A DNA stretch of 64,000 nt from Planctomycetota bacterium (lineage in GTDB: Bacteria > Planctomycetota > Planctomycetia > Planctomycetales > Planctomycetaceae). A program made the position numbers and the translations under genes. Position 1 is the first letter of the stretch. Each line of letters opens with the position of its first letter. The stretch lies in contig JAHZKX010000047.1 in the NCBI GenBank assembly GCA_022600195.1, forward strand, positions 1 to 64,000, read 5' to 3'. Shown piece after piece: positions 33,727 to 43,470 of the stretch. The notes beneath the pieces are model-generated. The model made no database searches. It was not told the DNA's origin and worked only from the letters and a program-made list of their open reading frames with translations.

Positions 33727-34710
33727 ATGTCACGCGAAGTGATGATCACTACTGGAAGCCGGTTACATTGGGGACTGCTGTCCCTTGCGCCCGCATCAGG
33801 ACGCGAATTTGGTGGTATCGGGCTCATGGTAGAAGAGCCCTCATTGACTCTCTCCGTTAAGATTTCACCGCAGGCGCATGACACCATTCTCTGTAGTGAG
33901 GAATGCCGTCCCAAAATTGCAGCCGCAATCGATGTCACCCGTCGTCATCTGGCAGCTTCTTCGCGAGAGCAATATTTTTCTCTGGAGTTAAAATCCGAGA
34001 TTCCTTTACATTCCGGTTTTGGTTCAGGAACGCAATTGAGTCTGGCGGTCGCGCGTGCGCTGGCACTGTTATTGGAAGAGCAATGCCTGTCTTCTGTAGA
34101 ATTAGCGCGGCGCGTGCAGCGCGGTGCGCGATCGGCTCTGGGGATTCATGGTTTCGATTCAGGCGGATTTCTGGTGGAGGGGGGGAAATGTGAACCGGAT
34201 GAAATCAGTCCGCTGGTTCTACGTACTGATTTCCCTGAAGACTGGAAAATTCTATTGATTACACCCATTGATCAGCCAGGAATATCCGGAATTGTTGAGA
34301 CGCATGCGATTCAGCAGTTAGGTCCAATGCCCCTCGAAGTTACTGAAAGACTCTGCCGACTGGTGCTGATGCAACTCATCCCGGCCTTGAAAACGTGTGA
34401 TTTTGATGCCTTCAGTTCTGGTTTGACAGCGTTTGGGCATACGGTGGGTGAATTCTTCACACCCGCTCAAGGGGGAATTTTTGCCAGTCCCCGGATGGTA
34501 GAGCTGGAAAATCTGCTGAATTCTAAAGGAATCCAGGGAATAGCTCAAACCTCCTGGGGGCCAACTTTGTCCATAGTCTGCGCGAGTTCTGACGATGCTG
34601 AAAATGTTTCAAGTATAATAACACAAAATGGTTACGGAGAATTTTGCAGCTTAAGAACGGTCAGTCCTTTGAATCGGGGGGCCCAGATTCAGATCAAAGA
34701 TTCCGCATGA
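33727..34710 (+). CDS. Beta-ribofuranosylaminobenzene 5'-phosphate synthase
   Basis: A 327-residue GHMP-superfamily protein. It catalyses the first committed step of methanopterin synthesis: phosphoribosyl pyrophosphate reacts with a benzoate (4-aminobenzoate or 4-hydroxybenzoate) with loss of CO2 and PPi. The start MITTGSRLHWGLLSLAP is the family signature. The GHMP phosphate loop is IPLHSGFGSGTQLSLAVARAL (about residues 97-117), followed by RGARSALGIHGFDSGGFLVEGG. Its presence shows the cell makes its own H4MPT-like cofactor for the Fae and Mtd enzymes 5-7 kb upstream. In planctomycetes this gene usually lies near DUF447, as here. Confidence 0.88.
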   Translation: MSREVMITTGSRLHWGLLSLAPASGREFGGIGLMVEEPSLTLSVKISPQAHDTILCSEECRPKIAAAIDVTRRHLAASSREQYFSLELKSEIPLHSGFGSGTQLSLAVARALALLLEEQCLSSVELARRVQRGARSALGIHGFDSGGFLVEGGKCEPDEISPLVLRTDFPEDWKILLITPIDQPGISGIVETHAIQQLGPMPLEVTERLCRLVLMQLIPALKTCDFDAFSSGLTAFGHTVGEFFTPAQGGIFASPRMVELENLLNSKGIQGIAQTSWGPTLSIVCASSDDAENVSSIITQNGYGEFCSLRTVSPLNRGAQIQIKDSA

Positions 34711-34849
34711 ACTTTTGATTTGCGGCCTAAGTTTCAGAAACAAGCTGAATTATAATACAGGAAAACTTCGACTATAGACCAAGGCTGGTATAATACGAAC
34801 GCCCCGATAAAGACAAACTATTCTGAATAAGCAGTGAGTAAGATTCTTT

Positions 34850-36028
34850 ATGAGTTCCCAAAAAAAACATTCTGAAGTATCGCGGCGGGATTTTCTCCGT
34901 GTTGGTAGTTTGAGCTTTGCCGGATTATCAATGGCCGAGAGGTCCGCTTTATCAGCTGCAGAGAGAGATCGTTCGCAGAAGAACTGTATTCTGATTATGA
35001 TGACCGGAGGTGCCAGCCAACTGGATACCTTTGATCCGAAGCCTGAAGCACCTTCTGAAATTCGCGGTCCTCTGAAAGCAATCTCGACGGCAGTTCCTGG
35101 CATTTTTTTGAGTGAGGCCTTTCCTCAATTAGCGCAACGGGCAGGGCAGTTTTCATTGGTACGCTCAATGTATCATGATGCCGCTCCGATTCACGAAACC
35201 GGTTACCAACTGATTCACACGGGGCGTTTATCAAAGGGATCCACAAATTATCCCTGTTTTGGATCGGTTGTTTCCAGGCAGTGGGGGCCACGAGGTGATG
35301 CGCCACCCTTTGTTGTATTGCCACGTCTGGTCGGTTCTCTGGGAGTCAATGCCTACCGGGGACAACAGTCAACATTTCTGGGAGAAGCGTTTGAACCGGC
35401 GACGACTGTCGGGGATTCATCAACCAATGGTGATTATGAAATTGAAATCGCAGGCGAGTCCAAGGCGATTCAGCAACAATACGGCAAACATCGATTCGGC
35501 AGGTTAATGCTACAGGCCAGGCAACTGGTTGAACGGGGAACGCGATGCGTAGTCGTGAATTTATTCGATGACCTGCATCAGCAATTGACCTGGGACTGTC
35601 ACGGCACGGGAACAGGGACCTCCGGAAAAGTATACGAGTATCGGGATTTGCTGGGACCTGCCTTTGATAAAGCACTCTCCACGTTGCTCGATGATCTCTC
35701 TTCAAAGGGACTGCTGAACGATACACTTGTGGTTGCCACCGGGGAATTTGGTCGCACTCCGCAAATCAATGCATTTGGAGGCCGCGACCATTGGCCACAT
35801 GTCTGGTCAGCTCTGGTCGCTGGCGGAAATACTCCCGGTGGTCAGGTAGTGGGTGCCAGCGATGCCCGCTCCAGCGCCCCTGTGGATCGCCCGGTTCATG
35901 CGTCCGAATTGACGGCTACGATTTATCATCACCTGGGATTGAATTCCAATAGCTGTCTGGCCAGCAAGGATGATCAGGAATTGAGCCTGGTAGAAGCATC
36001 ACCCATTCAGGAACTGGTTACCACTTAA
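34850..36028 (+). CDS. DUF1501 (sulfatase-like) protein with a Tat-like leader
   Basis: A 392-residue DUF1501 protein. The N-terminus has a twin-arginine motif SRRDFLRVGSLSFAGLSMA. The core has the alkaline-phosphatase-superfamily pattern ILIMMTGGASQLDTFDPKPEAP, FSLVRSMYHDAAPIHETGYQ and VATGEFGRTPQINAFGGRDHWP. Planctomycetes encode dozens of these, usually in pairs with DUF1549/DUF1553 cytochrome-like proteins, but no such partner is adjacent here. Function is unproven, and export and a metal-dependent hydrolase-like fold are the safe statements. Confidence 0.85.
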   Translation: MSSQKKHSEVSRRDFLRVGSLSFAGLSMAERSALSAAERDRSQKNCILIMMTGGASQLDTFDPKPEAPSEIRGPLKAISTAVPGIFLSEAFPQLAQRAGQFSLVRSMYHDAAPIHETGYQLIHTGRLSKGSTNYPCFGSVVSRQWGPRGDAPPFVVLPRLVGSLGVNAYRGQQSTFLGEAFEPATTVGDSSTNGDYEIEIAGESKAIQQQYGKHRFGRLMLQARQLVERGTRCVVVNLFDDLHQQLTWDCHGTGTGTSGKVYEYRDLLGPAFDKALSTLLDDLSSKGLLNDTLVVATGEFGRTPQINAFGGRDHWPHVWSALVAGGNTPGGQVVGASDARSSAPVDRPVHASELTATIYHHLGLNSNSCLASKDDQELSLVEASPIQELVTT

Positions 36029-36058
36029 CCGGATCGCTGAAAATGAGTGAAGAACCAC

Positions 36059-36235
36059 TCATGCGACATCGGTATTTGGTGGACTGTTTTCTTCAGCCAG
36101 AATTGCCTGGACTTCAGTCAGGTTCAATGTAAAGCAGTTACTGATTTCCTTTTCAGAAAATCCGGCCTGACTGAGATAGACTACCATTGAGCGTTGTTCT
36201 GCAGTGACTGTGAATGAATGCGAATCTTCATACAT
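36059..36235 (-). CDS. Small (58-residue) helix-turn-helix-like protein
   Basis: A short frame starting MYEDSHSFTVTAEQRSMVVY and ending NTDVA. Its ATG overlaps the stop of the upstream membrane-protein gene as TGATG, which argues for translation by coupling. The middle, YLSQAGFSEKEISNCFTLNL followed by TEVQAIL, looks like a helix-turn-helix (helix, AGFSEKEIS turn, recognition helix). It might bind DNA or be a small regulator for its partner gene. No family is recognised. It lies 30 bases from the convergent DUF1501 stop. Confidence 0.55.
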   Translation of the reverse strand: MYEDSHSFTVTAEQRSMVVYLSQAGFSEKEISNCFTLNLTEVQAILAEENSPPNTDVA

Positions 36236-36591
36236 CAAAATTCAGGACCCGATTTGAGTGCGGGATCTCCGGGATTCTGTTGAGTCAGAGCTAGTTGCTG
36301 TCTTAAGCGGTTGATTTCTCGATCTGCTTCCTGAAGCAATTCATCCAGGACACGCAGGCGGTTATCCGTTCGGGCTTCCACTTCCCTCCCATATTCATAG
36401 AGTTTGATTTCAAGTTGATTGAGCCGATTCAACTGGCTTTGCTCAATTTGAGTCAACTCCTGCTGTGCTTCATGTAATGGATTTCGATCACGCACGCGAC
36501 GCTGATTACGAAACGTTTTCCTTAAAGCCCACGCCACAACAAGTATCATGCCACCTGTCAGGATAAGATTGAAATCACTCGGGTCAAACAT
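36235..36591 (-). CDS. Small membrane protein with a coiled-coil tail
   Basis: A 118-residue protein. An N-terminal membrane helix (about residues 9-24, LILTGGMILVVAWALR) is followed by a basic stretch and about 70 residues of predicted coiled coil (QQELTQIEQSQLNRLNQLEI, NRLRVLDELLQEADREINRL). The stop overlaps the ATG of the 58-residue gene. I do not recognise it. The build suggests a membrane scaffold or sensor subunit. Confidence 0.7.
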   Translation of the reverse strand: MFDPSDFNLILTGGMILVVAWALRKTFRNQRRVRDRNPLHEAQQELTQIEQSQLNRLNQLEIKLYEYGREVEARTDNRLRVLDELLQEADREINRLRQQLALTQQNPGDPALKSGPEF

Positions 36592-36685
36592 GGTTGGTAA
36601 GTCATCCTTTCCTTACTAACAAATTCAAAACAGCCAGTTCACTGGTACTCTCGGGAAACCTTCCTGGTCACCGTCTCAGTCGTGG

Positions 36686-37966
<1,281 letters not shown>

Positions 37967-38165
37967 AGTCGTGTATCCAGGAAGGTTATGAACGGAAGAA
38001 AGCGGGTTCTTTTAAGACGTGGATTCTAAAGAGAACGCTTTGGTTCTCCAAGGTCAATTCCCCAGACCTTGCGTCTGTCTGGCTGGGGTAACTCCAATCA
38101 GATCAAGAAGATACTGAGTGTCCGGTTTTCAGAAGCGGGTTCAGTATCGCAATTTTGATCGGAAT

Positions 38166-39206
38166 TCAACGTTGATAAATGGGCAGGTACTGGTATTCAA
38201 CCGCTAATGCCAGAACAGCCAGTGAGGTGGCATAGACTTTCCCGGCTTCTTTTTCGCTGCCTTTCGTGGCGAGCCAGCTGCCATCGTGCTTTTGCATTTG
38301 CAGTAATTGGGGAATAATGGCGGCCCGGGTTTTTTTCCAATATTCACCGCCCATTTGGAACATGCCGATACTGCAGTAATAGGCTCCATAGAAGTAGTAA
38401 AATTCGTCGGGATTGATGGGACGTTGTACGAGATAATCGCCGGCTTCCAAAGCATCTCGTGTATGATGTTTTCCGCAAATTTCCAGAGCGAGAATTCCTG
38501 TGCCTGTACGTGTTGCACTGGGAGCGCCACCTGGCTGATAGGCAAAACCGACATTATTTCGTCCTCGACAACGGCGCACATAGGCGACCGCTTTCTCGAT
38601 GTGGTCTGCTGAAATATCACAGCCGATATTTTTTGCCGCACGCAATGCCAGCAGCTGCCAGCCCGTGACACTCAGGTCACTGTCTTTACTCGTTTGATTA
38701 TAGCGCCAGCCACCGGCGTTCCTTTTATCTTTGGCGACATTCTGTGCAGAGACAATGAGCTTGATCGCGCGTGTCAGGACAGCTCTGCATTTTTTTTCCC
38801 GTTCCCCTTTTAACATACCAGCGACTTCTGCCAGCATCAGCGTGCTGATGCCATGGCTGTACATCGGGCCGTGACTTTTATGATGAACTATCAACCCGTT
38901 GTCTGCCTGATGTGCCAGAACCCAGTCAATTCCTTTGTTGATTTGATCGCCATACGGGCCCTCTTCAGGGACATAGCCAGCAGCCATGAATGCCATAATC
39001 GCCAGCGACGTTGCAGCCGTTGATTCACCATACGAGTTAAACGACCAGGCTCCCGATGGCTGCTGAGATTTTGATAAAAACTGAACCGCTTTCTGGATAC
39101 CAGTGTCAAGTTGTTGTTTTTGCGGGTCCAGTTCCTGAGACCAGCAACGGGAAGGAATAGGTCCGGTAATGACCAGCACGAGTAGAACTATCAGCCAGCG
39201 TGACAT
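38166..39206 (-). CDS. Exported prenyltransferase/squalene-cyclase-like repeat protein
   Basis: A 346-residue protein with a signal peptide (about residues 1-23) and an alpha/alpha-toroid built from repeats with the QW-like pattern: KAVQFLSKSQQPSGAWSFNSYG, GIDWVLAHQADNGLI, NAGGWRYNQTSKDSDLSVTG and LLQMQKHDGSWLATKGSEK. The DxDD or catalytic acid set of true terpene cyclases is not evident (DSDLSVTGWQLLAL is the nearest), so enzyme activity is uncertain. It is the last gene of the Bat-like operon, 36 bases after the coiled-coil protein; planctomycetes often have such a toroid protein in this place. Confidence 0.8.
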   Translation of the reverse strand: MSRWLIVLLVLVITGPIPSRCWSQELDPQKQQLDTGIQKAVQFLSKSQQPSGAWSFNSYGESTAATSLAIMAFMAAGYVPEEGPYGDQINKGIDWVLAHQADNGLIVHHKSHGPMYSHGISTLMLAEVAGMLKGEREKKCRAVLTRAIKLIVSAQNVAKDKRNAGGWRYNQTSKDSDLSVTGWQLLALRAAKNIGCDISADHIEKAVAYVRRCRGRNNVGFAYQPGGAPSATRTGTGILALEICGKHHTRDALEAGDYLVQRPINPDEFYYFYGAYYCSIGMFQMGGEYWKKTRAAIIPQLLQMQKHDGSWLATKGSEKEAGKVYATSLAVLALAVEYQYLPIYQR

Positions 39207-39242
39207 AGATTGGGTCCTGTGTGTCCGACTCGAATCGGATCC

Positions 39243-42200
39243 TTACTTGTTATCTGGTTTCGATTTGGCGATCGCTTCAAAATAATGTTTGATCAAGCGG
39301 GCATACTCCGGATCTGTTCTGCTGCGTGAACCTTGCAGAATTTCCGTATCGAGATTTCCGGGGAGTTCGCCCCAGTTTCGATTCGACATCGCCTTCAACT
39401 TCGTCTGGAGCTGGGTGAAGTCAACGCTGGTTTTTGCACCACCACCCTCACTTTCACCTTGCCCTTTGCCGGGAGCTGGATTTTTGGCAGCAGTTTGAGA
39501 TTGCTGTCCTTTTCCGGGGTCGGTACCTTTCTGGGATTTTGACTTCAATTCTGTCGCTGCCTGTGAGAGAGATTCAGCGGCTCGTTTGAGCGATTCCGCT
39601 GCTTCCCTGAATTTAGATTTTTTGGAAGATTTTCCGGACTCGGATTGTTGACTTTGATTTTTTGAATTTTGAGCCGTCTGTTCTTTCGACGACTGGCCTT
39701 TCTCTCCGGGTTCTCCTTTTGCCTGGCTCTTTTGCTGGCTGGTATCAGATGGTTTTTGATCGGAAGGCTTGGCCTGTTTTGGTTCTGATTTCGAATCGCG
39801 GGGAGGCGGCTCATCATTTTTCGCCAGTTGGGGATCACCGGGTTTGAATTCGGGACTCTCTTCCAGTTGCTTTTGTGCATTACGAAGTTGCCGGGCTGCA
39901 TCAGTTACCTGATTGCCGACTTTTTCTGGGACGGGAGACTCTTTTTGCTTTCGAGAATTCGCTTTTTGTGCCTGTTGGGCTGCCTCTTGAAGTGCTTTTG
40001 CTGCGGCCTGTGCCTGTTTGGCTGCTTGTGAAAGATTTTCCTCGGAAAGACCTTCTATTGCTTTCTGCATCGCCTGACTGGCTTTTTCAGTTTTCTGCTG
40101 CGCCTGACCCGCCTGTTGACTCTCTTTTTTCAATTCCAGAGGATCTGACTCAAGTTTGTTTGAAGTCTCTGCCAACTGTTTAGATAATGATTCGGTCTGC
40201 TGGGCCAGATCTTGTTGTGAATTTTTAACAGCTTCCTGTCGCTTGGCCTCTGATGAAGAGGCTTGCTCCATTTTTCCAGCAAGTTCCTGCTGCATGTTTG
40301 CCATTTTTTCGGCCTGCTCCAGAAACTCATCACGCTCTGTCTGCTCTTTGTTTTGTGCCTGATGTGCTTTCATGATTTCTTCGGCTACTTTGGAAGCCCG
40401 ATTGGCGGCCTGGCTGGCTTCATGTAAACGTCCTGCATTCGCGTCCTGTTGTGCTTTAATCGATTCTTCAGCCAACTGTGTGGCTTTGCGGGTCGGCTCC
40501 GATTCGGGACCAAACTGTTGGGCAGTCTCCAAAGCAAATTCAGCTGCTGCTTCTGCCAGGGCCTGTTGCTGTTTTTGTAAGTCTCGTACTGATTCCGGTT
40601 TTGCCTGATCCTCTTTACCACGAGGTTGATCCGGTTTCATTTTCGAATCCGCAGGTTGTGCATTTTGAGCCGGCTTGGAATTGGCAGCATCCGATGCAGG
40701 CTGGGGTTTTGCTGGAGTTGTTGCAGGCGCCGCCTGCCCCGTTGCGGGGGCAGCCTGTGCTTGATTATTCTTAGCGGGATCATTTGCAGCCTGAGGTTCT
40801 GCCTGCTGTTGTGGTTCTCTGGTGGGAGGCTTACCGGCTGATACAGGAGCCTGTTCCTGTATGGCCTCGGCCAGTTGTTTTTGAGGTTCTACAAGCTGCG
40901 ACGTCTGATTGACTAACGAGTCGAGTTGTTTTAATTGAAAGTTTCGAGCAGCATCGACCAATTCGGGTCTGCGTTCCAGTAAATTGTCCAGATCCTCAGC
41001 AAGACGCGACTGGCGATGTTTCAATTCTGCTTGAAGCTGTGCCAGTTCCCGCTCCGCTTCCGGAGACATCCCTTTCTGATGAGGATCCGGCTTTTCTGGA
41101 GAATTCTTAGCTTGATCAGGCTTTTCTCCTGCAGGCTGTTTATTTCCGTTCTGCTGTTTTTCCCCATTCTCCTGTGGCTGTTGCTGAGTGTCTTCGACTT
41201 TATTATTGAAGGCCAGTAAATCGTCAGCGAGATGGTTCGTTTCTTCAGCCAGACGATCTAAATTCAGTAAATCATTTTCCAGTTCCACCAGCTTCTCATA
41301 CTGTCGCGCGAGGTCGCCGAGTTTCTCTTCTGTGGCAGACATGGCAGGCGGAGTTGCTTTTAACGCCTTGCTTGCCTGTTTCCTTGTTTCAGAATCCGCT
41401 GCTGCTTTTAACTGATCATGATTTTCTACGAAGTCAGTCCGTGCCACATTTTGTGCCTGCTCAGCAAGTTTCTGATACAGGGGAAGCTGTAGAAACTCAT
41501 TCGCCAGAGTTTCAAGCCGCTGTGCGAGCTTGCGTTCGGTTAAGGAATTCTTCAGTAATTCTTGTTGATCTTCTGGTTTTAAATTGTCTTTTTCAGCAGG
41601 TTGTTTCAATTGCGCTATGTTTTGTTCCACCGTTTCTCGATGCGTTTTATACTCTTTTTGGATTTTTCGGAGTTCATCGCGTAACCCCTGTTGGCGAGCT
41701 ATGACCCCTGCAGAAATCTGCTCTTCTGCGTTTTTATCAATTCCGAAAACACGGGGTGTTGACCAGACCTCATTCGGCGAGGGAACTTCACGGTTATCAG
41801 CAGCGCGAATTCGGTAAGTGAAAATATCCGACTGTGCTGCCGACAACTTATTTAACTCGACTTTGAATTCATGATCTACATTTGATGTTCCCAACTGTTC
41901 TGCCGGAACTTTGAAGATGGTTGCTTTTTCATCCAGTTTTTTAACATGGATCTCCAGTTCTTCAACGGAAAAATCGTCGGTAACTTTGACGGGGATCGTC
42001 AGTGTTTCATCTGGTTTAAAGAATTCCGGTTGATTGTAAATCGTAAGTTCAATTTCAGGAGCCCGGTCCGGCATGACTTTGACGAGGTGCTCTGAAGTTT
42101 TCGTCTGTAGATTTCCTTTTTGGCTGCGGAACTCGAGATGGAACAGAAAACTGCTTTTATTGACCGGCAATTCCAGTTCGGCAGTGAGCTGATCTTCACT

Positions 42201-43298
42201 TAGAACAAAATCTTTTTGTTCGACGGGTGGCCGCTCCTGGGGATCTGCACCTGATGTATAAAGTTGATATTGGAGTGTGGCTTCGGTAACAGGGCGATCA
42301 AACGTCAGGTTGATTACCAGACGACTCTGCTCAAGCACACTGATTTCACTGGGAAGAACCGTCAATTCCTGCTGCTCAACGTTGGTATAGGCAGGTGGTG
42401 TGACTAACAATCGAGTCTCTGTGATCGAGGCCGGCTCTGCAATTTGAATCGAATAGATTTGACTGCGGCTGCGATCAGACGAAATCGTATATTGAAATCC
42501 CGTGAGCAATCGAGAAAATTGTGTTTTATATTGCCCGGCTTCCTGATCCAGATCCATGCGCCGCGACAATGGTTCGCCTTTCGCATTTTCCCATTCAATC
42601 CAGACTTCATTGACGGTTCCTGGCTGCTTAGTATGCCAGTGAGGTGTGGCAATGATTTGCAGGTCGTCGCCTCGGGCAACTGTCTTATCCCCTGGCTGCA
42701 CTTCAAAATAAAGTGAACTCACCGTGGCGAAATTACCCCACGGAATGACACTTCGTGAGATTAACAATCGGTATGCATCAGGCCAGATCAACAGGGGAGT
42801 TAAAAAGATCAAAATTGCAATGCCGGCACTCATGATGAATCGCATGGTTCGATCTGAAGGAACCGAATCAGTAATATTAAATGTCGTGAGCGAGGCAATC
42901 GTTTCTCTTGCCAGTTTTTCTCGCATTAAAACGGAGCTGGTTTCATTTTCCGCGGAGGACAGTTCCAGAACGGAAGTCAGCCGCTCATTGAGTCTCGCTT
43001 GAGATTCTTCCACAATCGCAGCGAGCTCTACCGGAGTTCGTTTGTGAAAGACACGTCGTAGCATGGCAAACCAGATACAGCCTGCCAAAACGGTGACCGA
43101 GAGCGAACTCATTGCGATCCGTGCGGTGGTACCGAGTGAGAGGATCAGATCCAGACTGATCTGCAGGGCCACCAGACAGATGAGTACCAGCACAATCAAT
43201 CCGAGGCTGCGTAGCAGAGCCAGGGAACGGATTCTTCGATCCAGTTGGCTTAACTGTCGCTTTAGTTCATTAACAAATTGATCGAGCTGCCCATCCAT
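39243..43298 (-). CDS. DUF4175-like giant membrane/coiled-coil protein of a Bat-like operon
   Basis: About 1,351 residues. Three membrane helices lie in the first 175 residues (LGLIVLVLICLVALQISLDL, SSLSVTVLAGCIWFAML, FIMSAGIAILIFLTPLLIW). An extracytoplasmic beta-rich region follows to about residue 530 (YFEVQPGDKTVARGDDLQI, LLVTPPAYTNVEQQELTVLP), as in DUF4175/DUF4159-type proteins. From there to the end is glutamine, lysine and alanine-rich coiled coil with many short repeats (QQALAEAAAEFALETAQQFG, AKQAQAAAKALQEAAQQAQK). I start at the ATG at 43298; a TTG four codons earlier is possible. It is third of four genes in the operon. The role is structural or scaffolding by inference. Confidence 0.75.
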   Translation of the reverse strand: MDGQLDQFVNELKRQLSQLDRRIRSLALLRSLGLIVLVLICLVALQISLDLILSLGTTARIAMSSLSVTVLAGCIWFAMLRRVFHKRTPVELAAIVEESQARLNERLTSVLELSSAENETSSVLMREKLARETIASLTTFNITDSVPSDRTMRFIMSAGIAILIFLTPLLIWPDAYRLLISRSVIPWGNFATVSSLYFEVQPGDKTVARGDDLQIIATPHWHTKQPGTVNEVWIEWENAKGEPLSRRMDLDQEAGQYKTQFSRLLTGFQYTISSDRSRSQIYSIQIAEPASITETRLLVTPPAYTNVEQQELTVLPSEISVLEQSRLVINLTFDRPVTEATLQYQLYTSGADPQERPPVEQKDFVLSEDQLTAELELPVNKSSFLFHLEFRSQKGNLQTKTSEHLVKVMPDRAPEIELTIYNQPEFFKPDETLTIPVKVTDDFSVEELEIHVKKLDEKATIFKVPAEQLGTSNVDHEFKVELNKLSAAQSDIFTYRIRAADNREVPSPNEVWSTPRVFGIDKNAEEQISAGVIARQQGLRDELRKIQKEYKTHRETVEQNIAQLKQPAEKDNLKPEDQQELLKNSLTERKLAQRLETLANEFLQLPLYQKLAEQAQNVARTDFVENHDQLKAAADSETRKQASKALKATPPAMSATEEKLGDLARQYEKLVELENDLLNLDRLAEETNHLADDLLAFNNKVEDTQQQPQENGEKQQNGNKQPAGEKPDQAKNSPEKPDPHQKGMSPEAERELAQLQAELKHRQSRLAEDLDNLLERRPELVDAARNFQLKQLDSLVNQTSQLVEPQKQLAEAIQEQAPVSAGKPPTREPQQQAEPQAANDPAKNNQAQAAPATGQAAPATTPAKPQPASDAANSKPAQNAQPADSKMKPDQPRGKEDQAKPESVRDLQKQQQALAEAAAEFALETAQQFGPESEPTRKATQLAEESIKAQQDANAGRLHEASQAANRASKVAEEIMKAHQAQNKEQTERDEFLEQAEKMANMQQELAGKMEQASSSEAKRQEAVKNSQQDLAQQTESLSKQLAETSNKLESDPLELKKESQQAGQAQQKTEKASQAMQKAIEGLSEENLSQAAKQAQAAAKALQEAAQQAQKANSRKQKESPVPEKVGNQVTDAARQLRNAQKQLEESPEFKPGDPQLAKNDEPPPRDSKSEPKQAKPSDQKPSDTSQQKSQAKGEPGEKGQSSKEQTAQNSKNQSQQSESGKSSKKSKFREAAESLKRAAESLSQAATELKSKSQKGTDPGKGQQSQTAAKNPAPGKGQGESEGGGAKTSVDFTQLQTKLKAMSNRNWGELPGNLDTEILQGSRSRTDPEYARLIKHYFEAIAKSKPDNK

Positions 43299-43470
43299 AT
43301 TTGATCTCAACGTGAAGAGGTGGTTCTATAATTGATCTATGAACGATTGAAATTTCACCGGGTCGATTCCCCGGAAATACCAGGATTTCTCTACAGACCG
43401 CAGGCGTCGACATTATAACAGGATTGGGAACAAAATTGTGATGAAAAAACCGTTTCAGGCCAAAATCTTT

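Noticed and set aside
38060-38088. CCAGAC/GTCTGG hairpin upstream of larC and downstream of the Bat operon
   Set aside because: A fair stem, but no T-run follows in either direction, so I do not call it a terminator.
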